Of a stretch of DNA of 64,000 bases, positions 10,519-21,540 are shown one piece after another. The translations under genes were made by a program, and so were the position numbers. The stretch comes from Hemerocallis citrina (taxonomy: Eukaryota; Streptophyta; Magnoliopsida; Asparagales; Asphodelaceae). Positions within the stretch are counted from its first letter, which is position 1, and every line of letters starts with the position of its first letter. The DNA is taken from assembly GCA_017893485.1 (NCBI GenBank), contig CM030366.1, forward strand, positions 200,875,173 through 200,939,172. Direction: 5' to 3'. Under the pieces are notes generated by a model. The model had not been told where the DNA came from and ran no database searches. It saw only the letters and a program-made list of their open reading frames with translations.

Positions 10519-13500
10519 GATGGTTTTGTCGGAGCTCGAGATGAATGGCTGCGGGCCCAATGAGGGGGTCCGACAGCCACTCAGGAAAGTTGATGATGTG
10601 AACCTACAACCCATTCTTCCCCCTGATCCCCCACCTTAACCCCAACATCACGCCAGCCACACACCACCACATCCAACTGTCCAAAACCCCTTGCAACCTC
10701 CTGCCCAAACCACTTTTCAACTTACAAACTTGGTGACCCACCCTGCAGTGTATTGCCCCCCCCCCAATGGAGATAGACGGAGGCTCAGATGGGCTCGATG
10801 CCCCGTGCGTGCACACCGTAGTGCACATCAGCAACGGTTTGGGCGAGAGCTAGGTCATCATCGCCTCGCGCAACCCTCACACAGAGAATGGGCCCACAGA
10901 GGGGTTCCTGCTACAGGCCACTCAGAGCATAGCAGAGACCACCACGGTGGTCACCGATACTCCATCGGGGAGGGGGGATCGAAGGCATCACGGCAACCAT
11001 CACAGATATCAGAAACAACCTGCTCATTAACAGAAACAACCTTACTACCATCAACACCCCTCACACAGAGATCAGCCACCTACTCCACCACACTACTCCA
11101 CCACAAACATCACCTCCACCATCAGCCACAACCCACAAACCCCAACAAGAACCCTGCAGGACCTTACTCCACCGAAAAAGGGACAATAACACCAGGCCTA
11201 TCCAGAATTTCCCACCACCCCACCAACCTTAGCACAATCACCATCTGGCTCCCAAGCATCCCCAACCTAAGCCACAGGTACAACCTCCGATAGTACCCAT
11301 CGTTGAGAAGGCCCAAGAGATGGGTCCACAAAATGAGGAGTGCAGGGAGCAGTGACCCGGGCCATCGGAGGAGGCGGAGTGGGTTGTAGTCCACAGAAAA
11401 GGAAAAAAACATTGCAATCAGTGACCCTACTCAACAACAGTCAGAACTCATAAAGAGGCAAAGGAAAGGAAAACGAAGACCCGCGCCATGTTTCAATTGT
11501 GGCGACCTGGGCCACTATCAGCAAGATTGTACGAAGGAGGTGAGGTGTCTGAAATGTATGAAATGGGGGCATATGTCCTATGTGTGCACGAATGTTACCC
11601 CCTCCACCAATGACGATGAGCGCCCAGTAACAAGGGAAAGATCGCCAGTAAACCCACCCTCATTCGGTTGGCTAATAGCTTGGAGACGATTAGGCTTGAA
11701 GAACAGTGGTTGCGGCGATGGTGTGTCGTTACCAAAATACGGGTAGGCTGCCCATCGGAGAACCACATGATCCAAGCTCTGAAAGCCAAATGGCTGATGG
11801 CCGCATACAGAGATTGGGTAGCTAAAAAGTTGTGGCACTTACAATTCTTGGTGTCTTTCCCTTTGCCAGACAAGATGACAGAGGTGATAGCTATGGGAGT
11901 GGTAGATTTTGGCCATTTCAGTGCGGAGTTCTTCCCTTGGACACCAAGCTTCGGAGCAGAGCTGCCACAAGGAGACCGTTACTAGATTTGGATCCACAAC
12001 GTCCCTCTATATTTCTGGAAGAAAGAGGCTTTGCAAGAGCTCATTGCTGACTTTGGGACTATCGATGACATGGACGGCAAGACGGTGCGGCGATTGGAGA
12101 TCGTCTCTGCTAGAGTCCTTATCCGAAGTCCTGACATCACCCTCATGCCATGCTTCGCAAAGGTGTACTCGTTTGAAGAGTCGTACCTTGTGAGATTCGT
12201 CCTCAAATCGCAAGCGGAGTCGGAGATGAAGGATTCCCAATCTCTTTCACCCCCCTCCGCTTTCAGAGATGGGTGTTCCTACCGACAGGTGGTGCTGCGG
12301 AGTGGGACCTCACTTTTGATGGGGCCCACAAGGTGGAGAGAGCACACCGTGAGCTCTTCAAAGAGGTAAGGAGGAAGGAGACGGGCCTAGCCCAACCACT
12401 CATCGGCGTCACGGGGAGAAAATCAACCTAAGAACCCAACGGTCAAAAGGCCAGGTCCACACAAATGGCAAAAAATCCAAACCATGCAAACATAGGCTTG
12501 CAGAGAGCTCAAAATGGCAGTCAAACCCCAAAAGATAGGGTTGACAGGCCTCGAGAGGGGGAGCAGAGACATGCAGAGACTTTGGTCAGAGATTGTGAAA
12601 ATAGGAAAGCTGTTTTGGGAAAGAATTCGAATGGGGGTAACATGGAGCAGGCAGCCATACATGGAAGTGGGTTCTTAGGGATAAAGCTACATGCTCGGGG
12701 GCTAGCGCCTTCGAGGGAAGAGGCTTTTTGGGGAAGAAGACAAGCACCTCTATTGAGTTAGTATAGGAACGGCCCAGAAGGAAGGAAGATTGGGGATGAG
12801 AGCGTTACGAGAAAGAGGCATATTGGGGAAGAGGACAAAAGCTCATCGGTTCCATCGACAGGCACAGTAGACGAGGGGACTTCAGTGGTATCACCAACCA
12901 CAGAGAAGGAGCAACGTGGCCCTCCAATGCTGTCGACAGGCACAGAGGACGATGGGGCGCGTCTGTTGAACCGCGAGGGATCGTTTCTCTTAAGCAATGG
13001 AAACTTTTAGTCCACTCAGGGTGGATTTAAAGAGAATGTTAATGGGCCCAATGAGGGGCCCAAAGCGCTTGTTATTGTATTTGGGCCAAAAGAGGGGCAT
13101 ATTGAATCGGATTTACACAAAGAGCAACAGATTTTGGCAAGTAGTGGGCCTGTCGAGGGGTCCACTACGGGAGAGCCAAATTTTCAGCAGGAAGCAGCAT
13201 CAAGTAATGGGCCCATTGAGGGGTCCGTCACGGGAGAGCCCTCTACTCAATTGGCACACCATTGTGATGAAGACGATCATGAAGACAGGCTAAATCTTGA
13301 AGATAATTTTGTCTACTCTGAGGGGGAGTCTGTGGAGTCAGAGGATTATGATTTTGATGTTGACTTCCATGCTATTACCCCTAAGTTTGTTCCCTCCACC
13401 TACCCATCATTCCAGCTGACTGCAGTGGGCCAGGGCACATCAGACACAGGCATTAGAGTTCAGAAGGTGGCTAAGAGGACTAATGAGAAGTCCCTAGATG

Positions 13501-13760
13501 ATTATCTGGAGATCGCGGCAGCCGCTAAATCCTCTAAGACTAGCGACGGAGATTTGTGTTCCTTCTTAGCTTTTATTTTTAATTTCATGACTGATAATGA
13601 AATTTTTAGTTTAGCCAATACTTGTGGTCTTGCGGTGGGCGATACCGATCGAAACGCGTTTCTCCTTAATAAGATTAGGGGATGGGAGACCGAGAGGGTC
13701 ACCCTCAACTCCAAATCAAACTCCAAACCGAGTCACGATCCCCTACCCAACCTTAATTAA
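10519..13760 (+). pseudogene. LINE ORF1 (nucleic-acid-binding protein), degenerate
   Basis: The first in-frame ATG candidate is at 10519, but the N-terminal third is frame-broken and rich in Pro, His and Thr. Two adjacent CCHC knuckles are clear at 11487-11592 (CFNCGDLGHYQQDC and CLKCMKWGHMSYVC). Downstream (about 11650-12240) is a DUF4283-like region: LVSFPLPDKMTEVIAMG, a TAG stop at 11983, then IWIHNVPLYFWKKEALQELI and the GTIDDMDGKT turn. An acidic linker (13260-13400) and a C-terminal tail ending PLPNLN follow, with the stop TAA at 13758-13760. ORF1 protein binds LINE RNA to form the RNP. Knuckles ahead of the DUF4283-like part is the reverse of the order I expect in plant L1 ORF1, but frameshifts in between make exact domain limits uncertain. 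Confidence 0.75.
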
Positions 13761-16700
13761 TGGAGGCCCTTTTCTGAAATGTTAGAGGATTAAGGAGGCG
13801 GGGCAAGCGGGAAATGGTGAAGGAGGTCATTGCCAAATCAAAAGCTAACATTGTGGGTCTCCAAGAGACCAAACTTTCACATACGTCTAGACTTAATAGG
13901 CTGGGGGGGGGGGGAGCAGAATCTCTGAATGAAGGGTGTCCCCATCTATCGGGGCTTCTTGGGGAATCGCGTTAGATTTTAATCCAGAAACATTCTGATG
14001 TCTAGACGAGCTTTACGGTGAATTTTCGGTGTCAATTTTGCTTCAACGAAAATCTGATCTGTGGACTCAGTCAATTACAGTGGTATATGGTCCCCATACC
14101 ACTGTGTCTAGGATGACTTTCTGGACTGAGTTACGTGCAATACAAGCTCATTGGCCACACCCCTGGGTGGTGGGGGGAGATTTTAACATCACTAGGTTCG
14201 CCTCAGAACACAGTGACAGAGGTGCTAGTGACTCTGATAGGAAAGCGTTTAACGAGGTCATCACGAACATAGATCTGGTTGACATACCCATATGTGATAG
14301 GCTGTTCACCTGGTCGAACATGCAATCGACGCCCATCCTAGCCAAGCTAGACAGGATATTGGTCTCCACTGACTGGGAGACCAAATTCCCATTATCTTCG
14401 GTTAAATCTCTTCCTAAACCCACCTCGGACCCTGTGCCCATTTTCTTATTTTCAGGGGAAGCTCTACCCAGAAAAGCACCAAAATTTAGATTCGAAAGAG
14501 CATGGCAAGAAATCCAAGGCTTCCATCACATGGTCAATGAAAGTTGGTCTAGCCCGACTATGGGGTCTGAAGCGACTGCTATATGGTGTGAAAAAATTAG
14601 GAGACTTAGGGCCAAGCTCAGAAAGTGGAACCGTACTAGATTTGCGTTGATCAGGAGGGCTAAGGAATCACTTCTTGAGGGTATTGACGAACTTGAGAAG
14701 ACTGAAGAGACTAGAGATCTGAGCCAGGAAGAGCGAAATAGGTTGCTCCAACTTAGACAGAAAATTGACCAACTCTATAGCACGGAGGAAATCAAATGGC
14801 AGCAGCGATCCAGAATTTCGTGGCTCAAAAAGGGAAACGCGAACACGACTTTCTTCCATAGAGTGGCCAGTGCCCGCCGTAGATCTAACCTCATTCACTC
14901 GATCCACTCAGACTCTGGAATTATCCATGGCGATGAGGACATCAGGATGGCATTCCAGTCCCACTTCAAGCTATTATTTGGGCACAAAGCAGACTTGAGA
15001 GTCCCCATTAACCACGACTTCTGGGAAAACCAAGAGGGCAACCACGACCGTCTGATGCGGGGACTAGAAGAACCATTTTCCGAGAAGGAAGTCTGGGAGG
15101 TTGTGCAACAACTTGGAAAAGACAAGGCCCCAGGTCCTGATGGCTTCCCAATGATATTCTACCAGATTTTCTGGAAGGAAATCAAAGACGATTTGCTGAG
15201 GGTGTTCGCTGATTTCTATGACCATAAGCTCAAACTAGGGAGAATAAACTTTGCGGAGGTTGTGCTGATTCCTAAGAAAGAAGACTCCCGACGAGTGGGT
15301 GACTTCCGGCCTATCAGTCTTCTTAACTGCTCTATTAAGATCATCACCAAGACACTCGCTAATAGACTGGGAAGGGCAATGGATAGTCTTATTAGTCATG
15401 ATCAGACGGGATTCGTTAAAGGACGATGCATTCAGGACAGTATTGCCACGACCGAAGAAACCATCCACCAATGTCACATATCGAATGCTAAGAGCTACCT
15501 ACTGAAGCTTGACTTCGAAAAAGCATATAACTCGGTTGAATGGGAATGTCTTCTGGAAGCACTGGCGGGAGGAGGTTTTGGGGATAGATGGATCAGATGG
15601 ATACAATCTTGTCTCACCACCAGCAGAACGACAATATTGTAAATGGGGTGTCGGGCCACCCATTTTTGTGCAAACGGGGCCTTAGGCAAGGAGATCCGCT
15701 CTCACCTCTTCTTTTCACCATCGTGGCAGACGTACTCCGATCCATGATGGCTAACTACAGCAGAGCAGGCTGGGTTGCACCGGTGTCCAGGGGGGCCAAT
15801 CGCCAAGGTTGCTTAATTCTCCAATATGCAGATGATACCCTGCTATTTGGGAATGGCAACCTCGGAGAAACAATCGCCTTCAAAGGAATCCTTTATAGTT
15901 TCGAAGCTTGGTCTGGCCTCAGAGTTAACTTCCATAAAAGTGCTTTCATCCCCATTACCCTGACTAATGAGGAGGCACAAGAACATGCCACAATCCTCAA
16001 TTGCGCCATTAAGAGCTTCCCTATTCAATATCTGGGATTGCCACTAAGATCCGGAATGCTAAAAAGGCCGATTGGCTACCCATCATTGACAGGGTTGAGA
16101 AGCGGCTGTCAGGATGGAAAGGTAAAGCACTATCTTTGGGAGGAAGAGTCACGCTTATTAATGCTGTTCTCTCAAATCTCCCAATCTACTATCTGTTCTT
16201 CTTTGAAATGCCCCGATGGGTAATTCAGAGAATTGACCGGACACGAAAATGGTTTCTTTGGAAAGGGGCAGACCCGGATCGTGGCGGATATCATCTGATC
16301 AGATGGAAGAAGGCTTGCATGAAAAAAAAATTCATGGAGGACTAGGCATTCTGGATCTGCGAGATATGAATCGGGCTCTATTAGGTAATTGGTGGTGGAA
16401 AGTATTCCACCGGAATGGAGAAGGATGGCAAGACTTTGTTCAGGGATACCTACATGGGAATGGAATGAGAAATTTAGGCTTCAAGGTAGGCCCGCGTGCC
16501 TCCTGGTTCTGGAAAGGCGTCGCTAAGGCCTATGAACCATTCATTAGCTGTGTCACATCTGTGATCGGTAATGGCAGGCTCACCAGATTTTGGTGGGATA
16601 AGTGGTGTGGGGGCCACACACTCCGAGCACTATTCCCCGACCTATACGAGCATGCATCACAACCACACTGTACGGTGGCCGCTACCTGGAAAAGAGGCGC

Positions 16701-17429
16701 CTGGAAACCAGCCTTTAAACAAGTGCTTGATGGGAGATCCCAGAGTAGACTCATGGAACTCCAGGCCTACATCACCAACGCTGGAATTAGTTGCTCTCAG
16801 GGTCCAGACAGGAAAGCTTGGGAATTGAAAAAGAACGGAACGTTTACCGTTAAATCCCTATATAATTGCATACACTTTAGGGGATGTACTCCAAAGTGGT
16901 CATGTGTCATTTGGAAGACAAAAGCCCCGCTGAAGACCAGAGTCTTCCTATGGCTGGTGCTGAACGAAGCGATCTTGACTAGAAAAAACCTCGCTAAACG
17001 ACAACCGAATGTTGACTCTAGTTGCGGATTCTGCCACAATAACATAGAGACTAGAGACCACCTACTCCTCACTGCCCCAGGAGCAAAGCGGTACTTGTCG
17101 AGGTACTCAGCGCCCTGGGGACGAGCTTGTATCCTAGTGTGTTCGAGAACCTGTGGGTAGGTCCAACTTTTGCCACGGAGAGAAGAACCATGAGAGAAGC
17201 GTGGTATATCGCTATCGCCGCAACGACCTGGGTTCTTTGGCTAGACAAAAATAATTATTATTTCCGCACAACTTGTAATAATATTTCTGGTAATTTGACT
17301 CTCATTATGCATTTTATCTCATTTTGGGCTAATGTGGCTGCAGCAGGTCGTAGGGGGAGGATATCGAGCATTTTCCAGGTCGAGGACTTTGACGATGAGG
17401 AGGTTCAAATCGGTCCGGCGATCGACTGA
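13760..17429 (+). pseudogene. LINE ORF2: endonuclease, reverse transcriptase, zinc-binding domain
   Basis: The ATG at 13760 overlaps the ORF1 stop (TAATG). The N-terminal apurinic-type endonuclease starts NVRGLRRRGKREM after a TGA in place of the usual Trp codon; GDFNITR holds the catalytic Asp/Asn, while the usual SDH motif reads SDP. RT motifs follow: FRPISLLNCSIKIITKTLANR, QTGFVKGR, LKLDFEKAYNSVEW, GLRQGDPLSPLLF and the catalytic QYADDT at 15822-15839. The zf-RVT domain has CGFCHN...ETRDHLLL near 17022-17070, and the C-terminus ends FDDEEVQIGPAID. Frame breaks: a G-run near 13905, a likely 1-bp loss near 15639, one near 16060, an A-run at 16321-16330, and one near 17100. ORF2 would nick target DNA and copy the RNA; this copy cannot. 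Confidence 0.88.
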
Positions 17430-17718
17430 CAGACAGCGTGGACTCTTGTAGTGATAGTTACCCACCGCCCTAGGGTTTGTTTGGGGGGGGGGGATATGAT
17501 GTATTTTGGTTTTCACGCACGTGTGGTGCGGCCATTCTGGTACCTTTTTTGTCCCACTCCTCATGCTTGGAGTGGAGTTTATGTGTTTTATTTATGTACT
17601 ATTTTGTTTGTAGGACTTTGTATCTGGATCGGTACTCTGAGTTTATTTTATTAATTTCTTATTAATGAAACAGGATGGCCATATTCCACCTTTTCTTTTA
17701 AAAAAAACTTGACGACTA

Positions 17719-18499
17719 CAATTTCTGATAGATATTAAAATTTCTAAAACTGTCTAAAATTTTCTCCCCTAATTTATTGAAGTACATATATCTAACGTGA
17801 ACAAGAACCACGAAAAGAAGTGAGAATACTGGTGATACCACTACCAGGACTAGTCTTGCTTTAAGTCCCACGCGGGCGGATGTTGTACGTACGCTATAGC
17901 TAGGCACCTTCAAGAATGAAAGGTTGAGTTAGACGACAAATGACTAATTTAGATTGTTCTGGCCGCCGTACGTTATATATTGAAAGTGGGTGTTAGCATA
18001 ATATCGTACGAATATATTTTCCAGGATAACAAATGTTTGATGATTCTGTCTCAGCAGAATACCGAACTAAAACATGTTTCCCAACAGCATTTGAGCGGAA
18101 ATAAAGATAGTTAAACTTCTCCCAAAACAGAGTTACCAAATGGCAAATTATCTTTTTGTCGTCACTATTATGAAGGCGAGTCATTTAACCTGATCAGTTT
18201 CAATCCTATTCCCATCATAGTCATTTATCCGTAACTGTATGTCTAGCTGTATGAAGCACAACTGGACAAATGTGCATGCTCATGCGCTATTGTCAAATTC
18301 AGCTAGCTAACTTGTTTCACAATTCAAACCAAGTGCATAGCTAACTTGATTAACTAAAAAAACCTCCCACTACTATTAATTTTCTCCATTGCAAATTCCT
18401 CAATGTGGTGAGTTTCCTACAAAGTGTTTGCCATGACTTCACTTTCCATAAAAATGAATGGAGAAGAGGTAAAAGCCAAGACAAAAAAGTAGTAAAAAA
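17719..18499. other. No gene recognised
   Basis: AT-rich spacer between the LINE and the next LINE-like remnant; no coding or terminal-repeat signal. Confidence 0.5.
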
Positions 18500-19613
18500 G
18501 AGTTTTTCTCTCTAGAAAAGTATCTCCCAAAAAGAAACCCAAAAGAAACCCTAGATTTGTGTTGGTTGGGGGCGGCAGCTTTACCTTGTCGCCGCCGCCT
18601 CGACGCAATGGCCCCCGTCGTCCCTCCTTATCGGTGCTCCCCTTCCATCGCGCTCCCCGTCCCCGCCTCTCGTACCTTCGTGATGCTACCTCATGATGCT
18701 CTTCCGACATCGACGTTCCATGTCCCAGACGGGGACATCGAAGATGGTCGGAGATGGCGAGCTCCTATTGTGGGGAGCTCGCGGCGACGTCGTGAACCAG
18801 ATCCGCCTTCGACACCGGTGATGAGGACCCAGATCTAATCTGTAACACCCCGCAAAATTGAAAATTTCAATTTTACCCTCGTGTGTTACGCACGTGTATT
18901 TTGTAATGTATTTTCACCACGTATTTTGATTACTGACTATTTATGCATTTCCCGCACATTTTATATTATTTGAGTCAACAAAAATATAATATTTCAATCT
19001 CTGGTTTTTACGTGCTTTTTACATGTTTTTGATGCACGTATCGATTATGTGTTTCCACCGCTACGTACAATATTTTCTCTGTGTTCAAATTATTTATTTT
19101 TGTATTCAAATCCATTTTATAAAACGGAAATTCATTTTCTCGCATTTTGAACTAAATATTAGTATACATATAATGCACATGTTTTCTACCTATGTAGCAA
19201 TTACATCATAAAATTAATAAGTATATTTTCTTATATTTTATTTTTATTATCTTTAACATTTTTTCGTTGATAAAACCGAATTTCGTATTTTTTTGTTTTA
19301 CATGTAAAGTACGTGTTTTTTTTCGGTGCGCATATTTGAGCGTATTCATTTTAAAAATAAATTTCGGAGTGTGTGTGACACTCTGTAATTTTCAAAAGAG
19401 TACAAAAATATAAATATATATACTACTTGAAAGTATTAAATGGTTGTTGGTTTAAAAACGTATGCAGTTGTCATATATATGTGAATATCTTGAAAGTGAA
19501 AAATGATTTGGTGATGGTGGTGGGCCCACTGGGTATTTGAAACAGCATGCTTTGGCCTTGGCTGTGATTGACTTCGTCAAAAGCCCATGGTAACGTGGCC
19601 ATAAAAAGCCATG

Positions 19614-19913
19614 TAGGGCTGCAATCGAGCCGAGCTAGGCCGAATACCTTCAGGCTCAAGCTCGGCTCGTTTACGAAAAGAGCTCAATTTTGAGCTCGAG
19701 CTCTCGGTTCGAGCCGAGCTTTAACCGAGCTTTGACCATATTCGAGCCGAATAGCTCGCGAGCTTAGCCTAAAAAAAATAAAGCTCGAGCTCGGCTCGTT
19801 TACGAAACGAGCTCGGTTTTGAGCTCGAGCTCGGTTCGAGCCGAGCTTTGACCGAGCTTTGACCGAGCTCGAGCCGAATAGCTCGCGAATAGCTTGATTC
19901 GTTTGCAGCCCTA
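19614..19913. mobile_element. hAT-type MITE, 300 bp, rich in GAGCTCG palindromes
   Basis: Inverted ends TAGGGCTGCAATCGAGCC and, on the reverse strand, TAGGGCTGCAAACGAATC. An exact 8-bp duplication AAGCCATG (19606-19613 and 19914-19921) flanks it. The inside is built from repeated GAGCTCGAGCTCGGTTCG-like words and would fold strongly. It is inserted in the solo LTR. Confidence 0.9.
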
Positions 19914-20222
19914 AAGCCATGGGGCCCACCGGAGTGTGAGTGCACAGCAGCACGTTGTGTGTGCTGTGTGCTTCTTCGGTGACGTCACCAATTAGGTCAC
20001 GTGGCGGGGCGCATTTGATGCTTGATGCTTTTGTTGTGTGTATACACCCGGGAGAGAGAGTGGAGGTCAGTTTGGTAGAAGAAGGGTTTGAGAGTTAGGA
20101 TTTTGGAGTAATGGGGAGATGAAAGGTTGGGGGTTCTGAGAGTTAAGAAAGTGAAGGGTTGAAAATTAAATTGAGTGATTTATTAGGTGTGTAATTTTGC
20201 ACATTGAACCCTAGTATTGTCC

Positions 20223-20230
20223 TATAAATA
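20223..20230 (+). promoter_or_regulatory. TATA box of the solo LTR
   Basis: TATAAATA in the context GTCCTATAAATAGTACCCTC, followed by a pyrimidine-rich stretch and ATTTCACACACC; typical of an LTR core promoter. It supports transcription to the right. Confidence 0.6.
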
Positions 20231-21462
20231 GTACCCTCCTCCTTCTCATTTCACACACCAAAAATAATCTAGATAAGAGAAAGAAAAAGAAAGAGAGAAT
20301 GAGTGTTCTTGTGCTTTGGAGTAATCTTGCTAGGAGGAGAAGGAATTGCTAGGATTGCTTAGTTGGAGCTAGGAGCTAGAAGTAACCTCTTCTTCTTTAT
20401 TTGCATCCTTCATTATAGGTGGGTGTTCTCATGCTTTCTAATTTTAGAACTATGCATGCTAGTGATAATAAATGAGTATTATATTTTGATATGACGAAGT
20501 AGAACAAATCTATACATTGGTTGTAATGAAAGATGCTATGTTTAGTAAATAGATCAACATTATGTTAGTGGGTGATTTCATGCTTTCTAGTTGTAGAATA
20601 TGCATGCTATAAAATATGAATGAGTAATATAAGTTAATGTTGATTAGAAAGATATAGATAAAATTCATGCTAGTGTATCATGCTATGAATGAGGATGATT
20701 TTGTTGTGATTGTAGATACCATGCTAATTAGGAGAAGAATTCTTTTATAATAGGAATCATGTTAGTATGTTTGCAAATTTTGTACTTGTTGAGTATATAA
20801 AAATTTATGGAAGAAAGTTATATTTCAAATCATGCTTTGATAAATAAGAAGATGAAAGAAAACAAAATGAAATTAGCTAGTATGATGAGATGTGTTGACA
20901 TATGTGTATTTTTGCCATGTTATAATTGAAAATATAAACTATTGCATGAAAGAGTCTTTGTGAAATTCTCATGAATAAGTGACATGCTAAGTTTGTTATA
21001 AATTGGAATTTGTAAAAGTAGGGACAAAAACTAGTTTATGAACACTACTCAAGTCTTATACAAGTTTATGTGAAAAGTGAGAAAGAAAATTGTTTAAAGA
21101 AGTAGAAATAGAGTTTTAATGAATATAAAATTTGTTGTTTTACTGTTTTAATTTCAATCTCAGTCAAGAAAATTTTTATTTCAACTTATTAGAAAGAATG
21201 AGTCTTGGATAAACAAGCCTTATGAAAAATGGATCACTTTTGAACAATAAGAACAAAAGTACATTAGTACATTTCCTAAACAAAAAATGTACTTAAACTT
21301 ACTGGTTAGCTAGTGCAAAACAGAGCACTGTTGTGAGAGATCTTGGGTTCAAAACTTGATATTTACATTTTATTTTGGTTTCATTTCAATAAAAAATTTG
21401 GACTGTACCGAATGTATAAGGGGTTTTTATTCTCGGATTAAGACAAAAGTCCAAATGGACTT

Positions 21463-21540
21463 AACGACTAGTGGGTTCGGGGTCTGGGCGCTGGCTGTGT
21501 GCTGCCGCAGGCCCTGGGTTCGAAACCCAAGCCTCTCATT
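21463..21540 (+). other. tRNA-like B-box segment in the solo LTR
   Basis: GGGTTCGAAACCCA forms a tRNA T-arm/B-box-like hairpin at about 21517-21530. A weaker relative (GGGTTCAAAACTTG) sits near 21345. No complete cloverleaf can be drawn, so this is not a tRNA gene. Confidence 0.35.

Larger units (their letters stand above)
10394..17705 (+). mobile_element. Full-length plant L1-type LINE, 7.3 kb
   Basis: The element is flanked by an exact 13-bp duplication AACTTGACGACTA (10381-10393 and 17706-17718). It ends in a short A-run after CACCTTTTCTTTT. It has two coding regions: ORF1 with CCHC knuckles and an RNA-binding-like domain, and ORF2 with endonuclease, reverse transcriptase and a C-terminal zinc-binding domain. 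Both are broken by stops and frameshifts, several at homopolymer runs, so this copy is dead although structurally full length. Confidence 0.92.

Noticed and set aside
10691..11293. A stand-alone Pro/His-rich protein
   Set aside because: It is an alternative frame over the broken N-terminal part of LINE ORF1; another frame of the same region gives more normal composition.
21463..21540. A tRNA gene
   Set aside because: Only the T-arm-like B box is convincing; no acceptor stem, anticodon stem or full cloverleaf can be formed.
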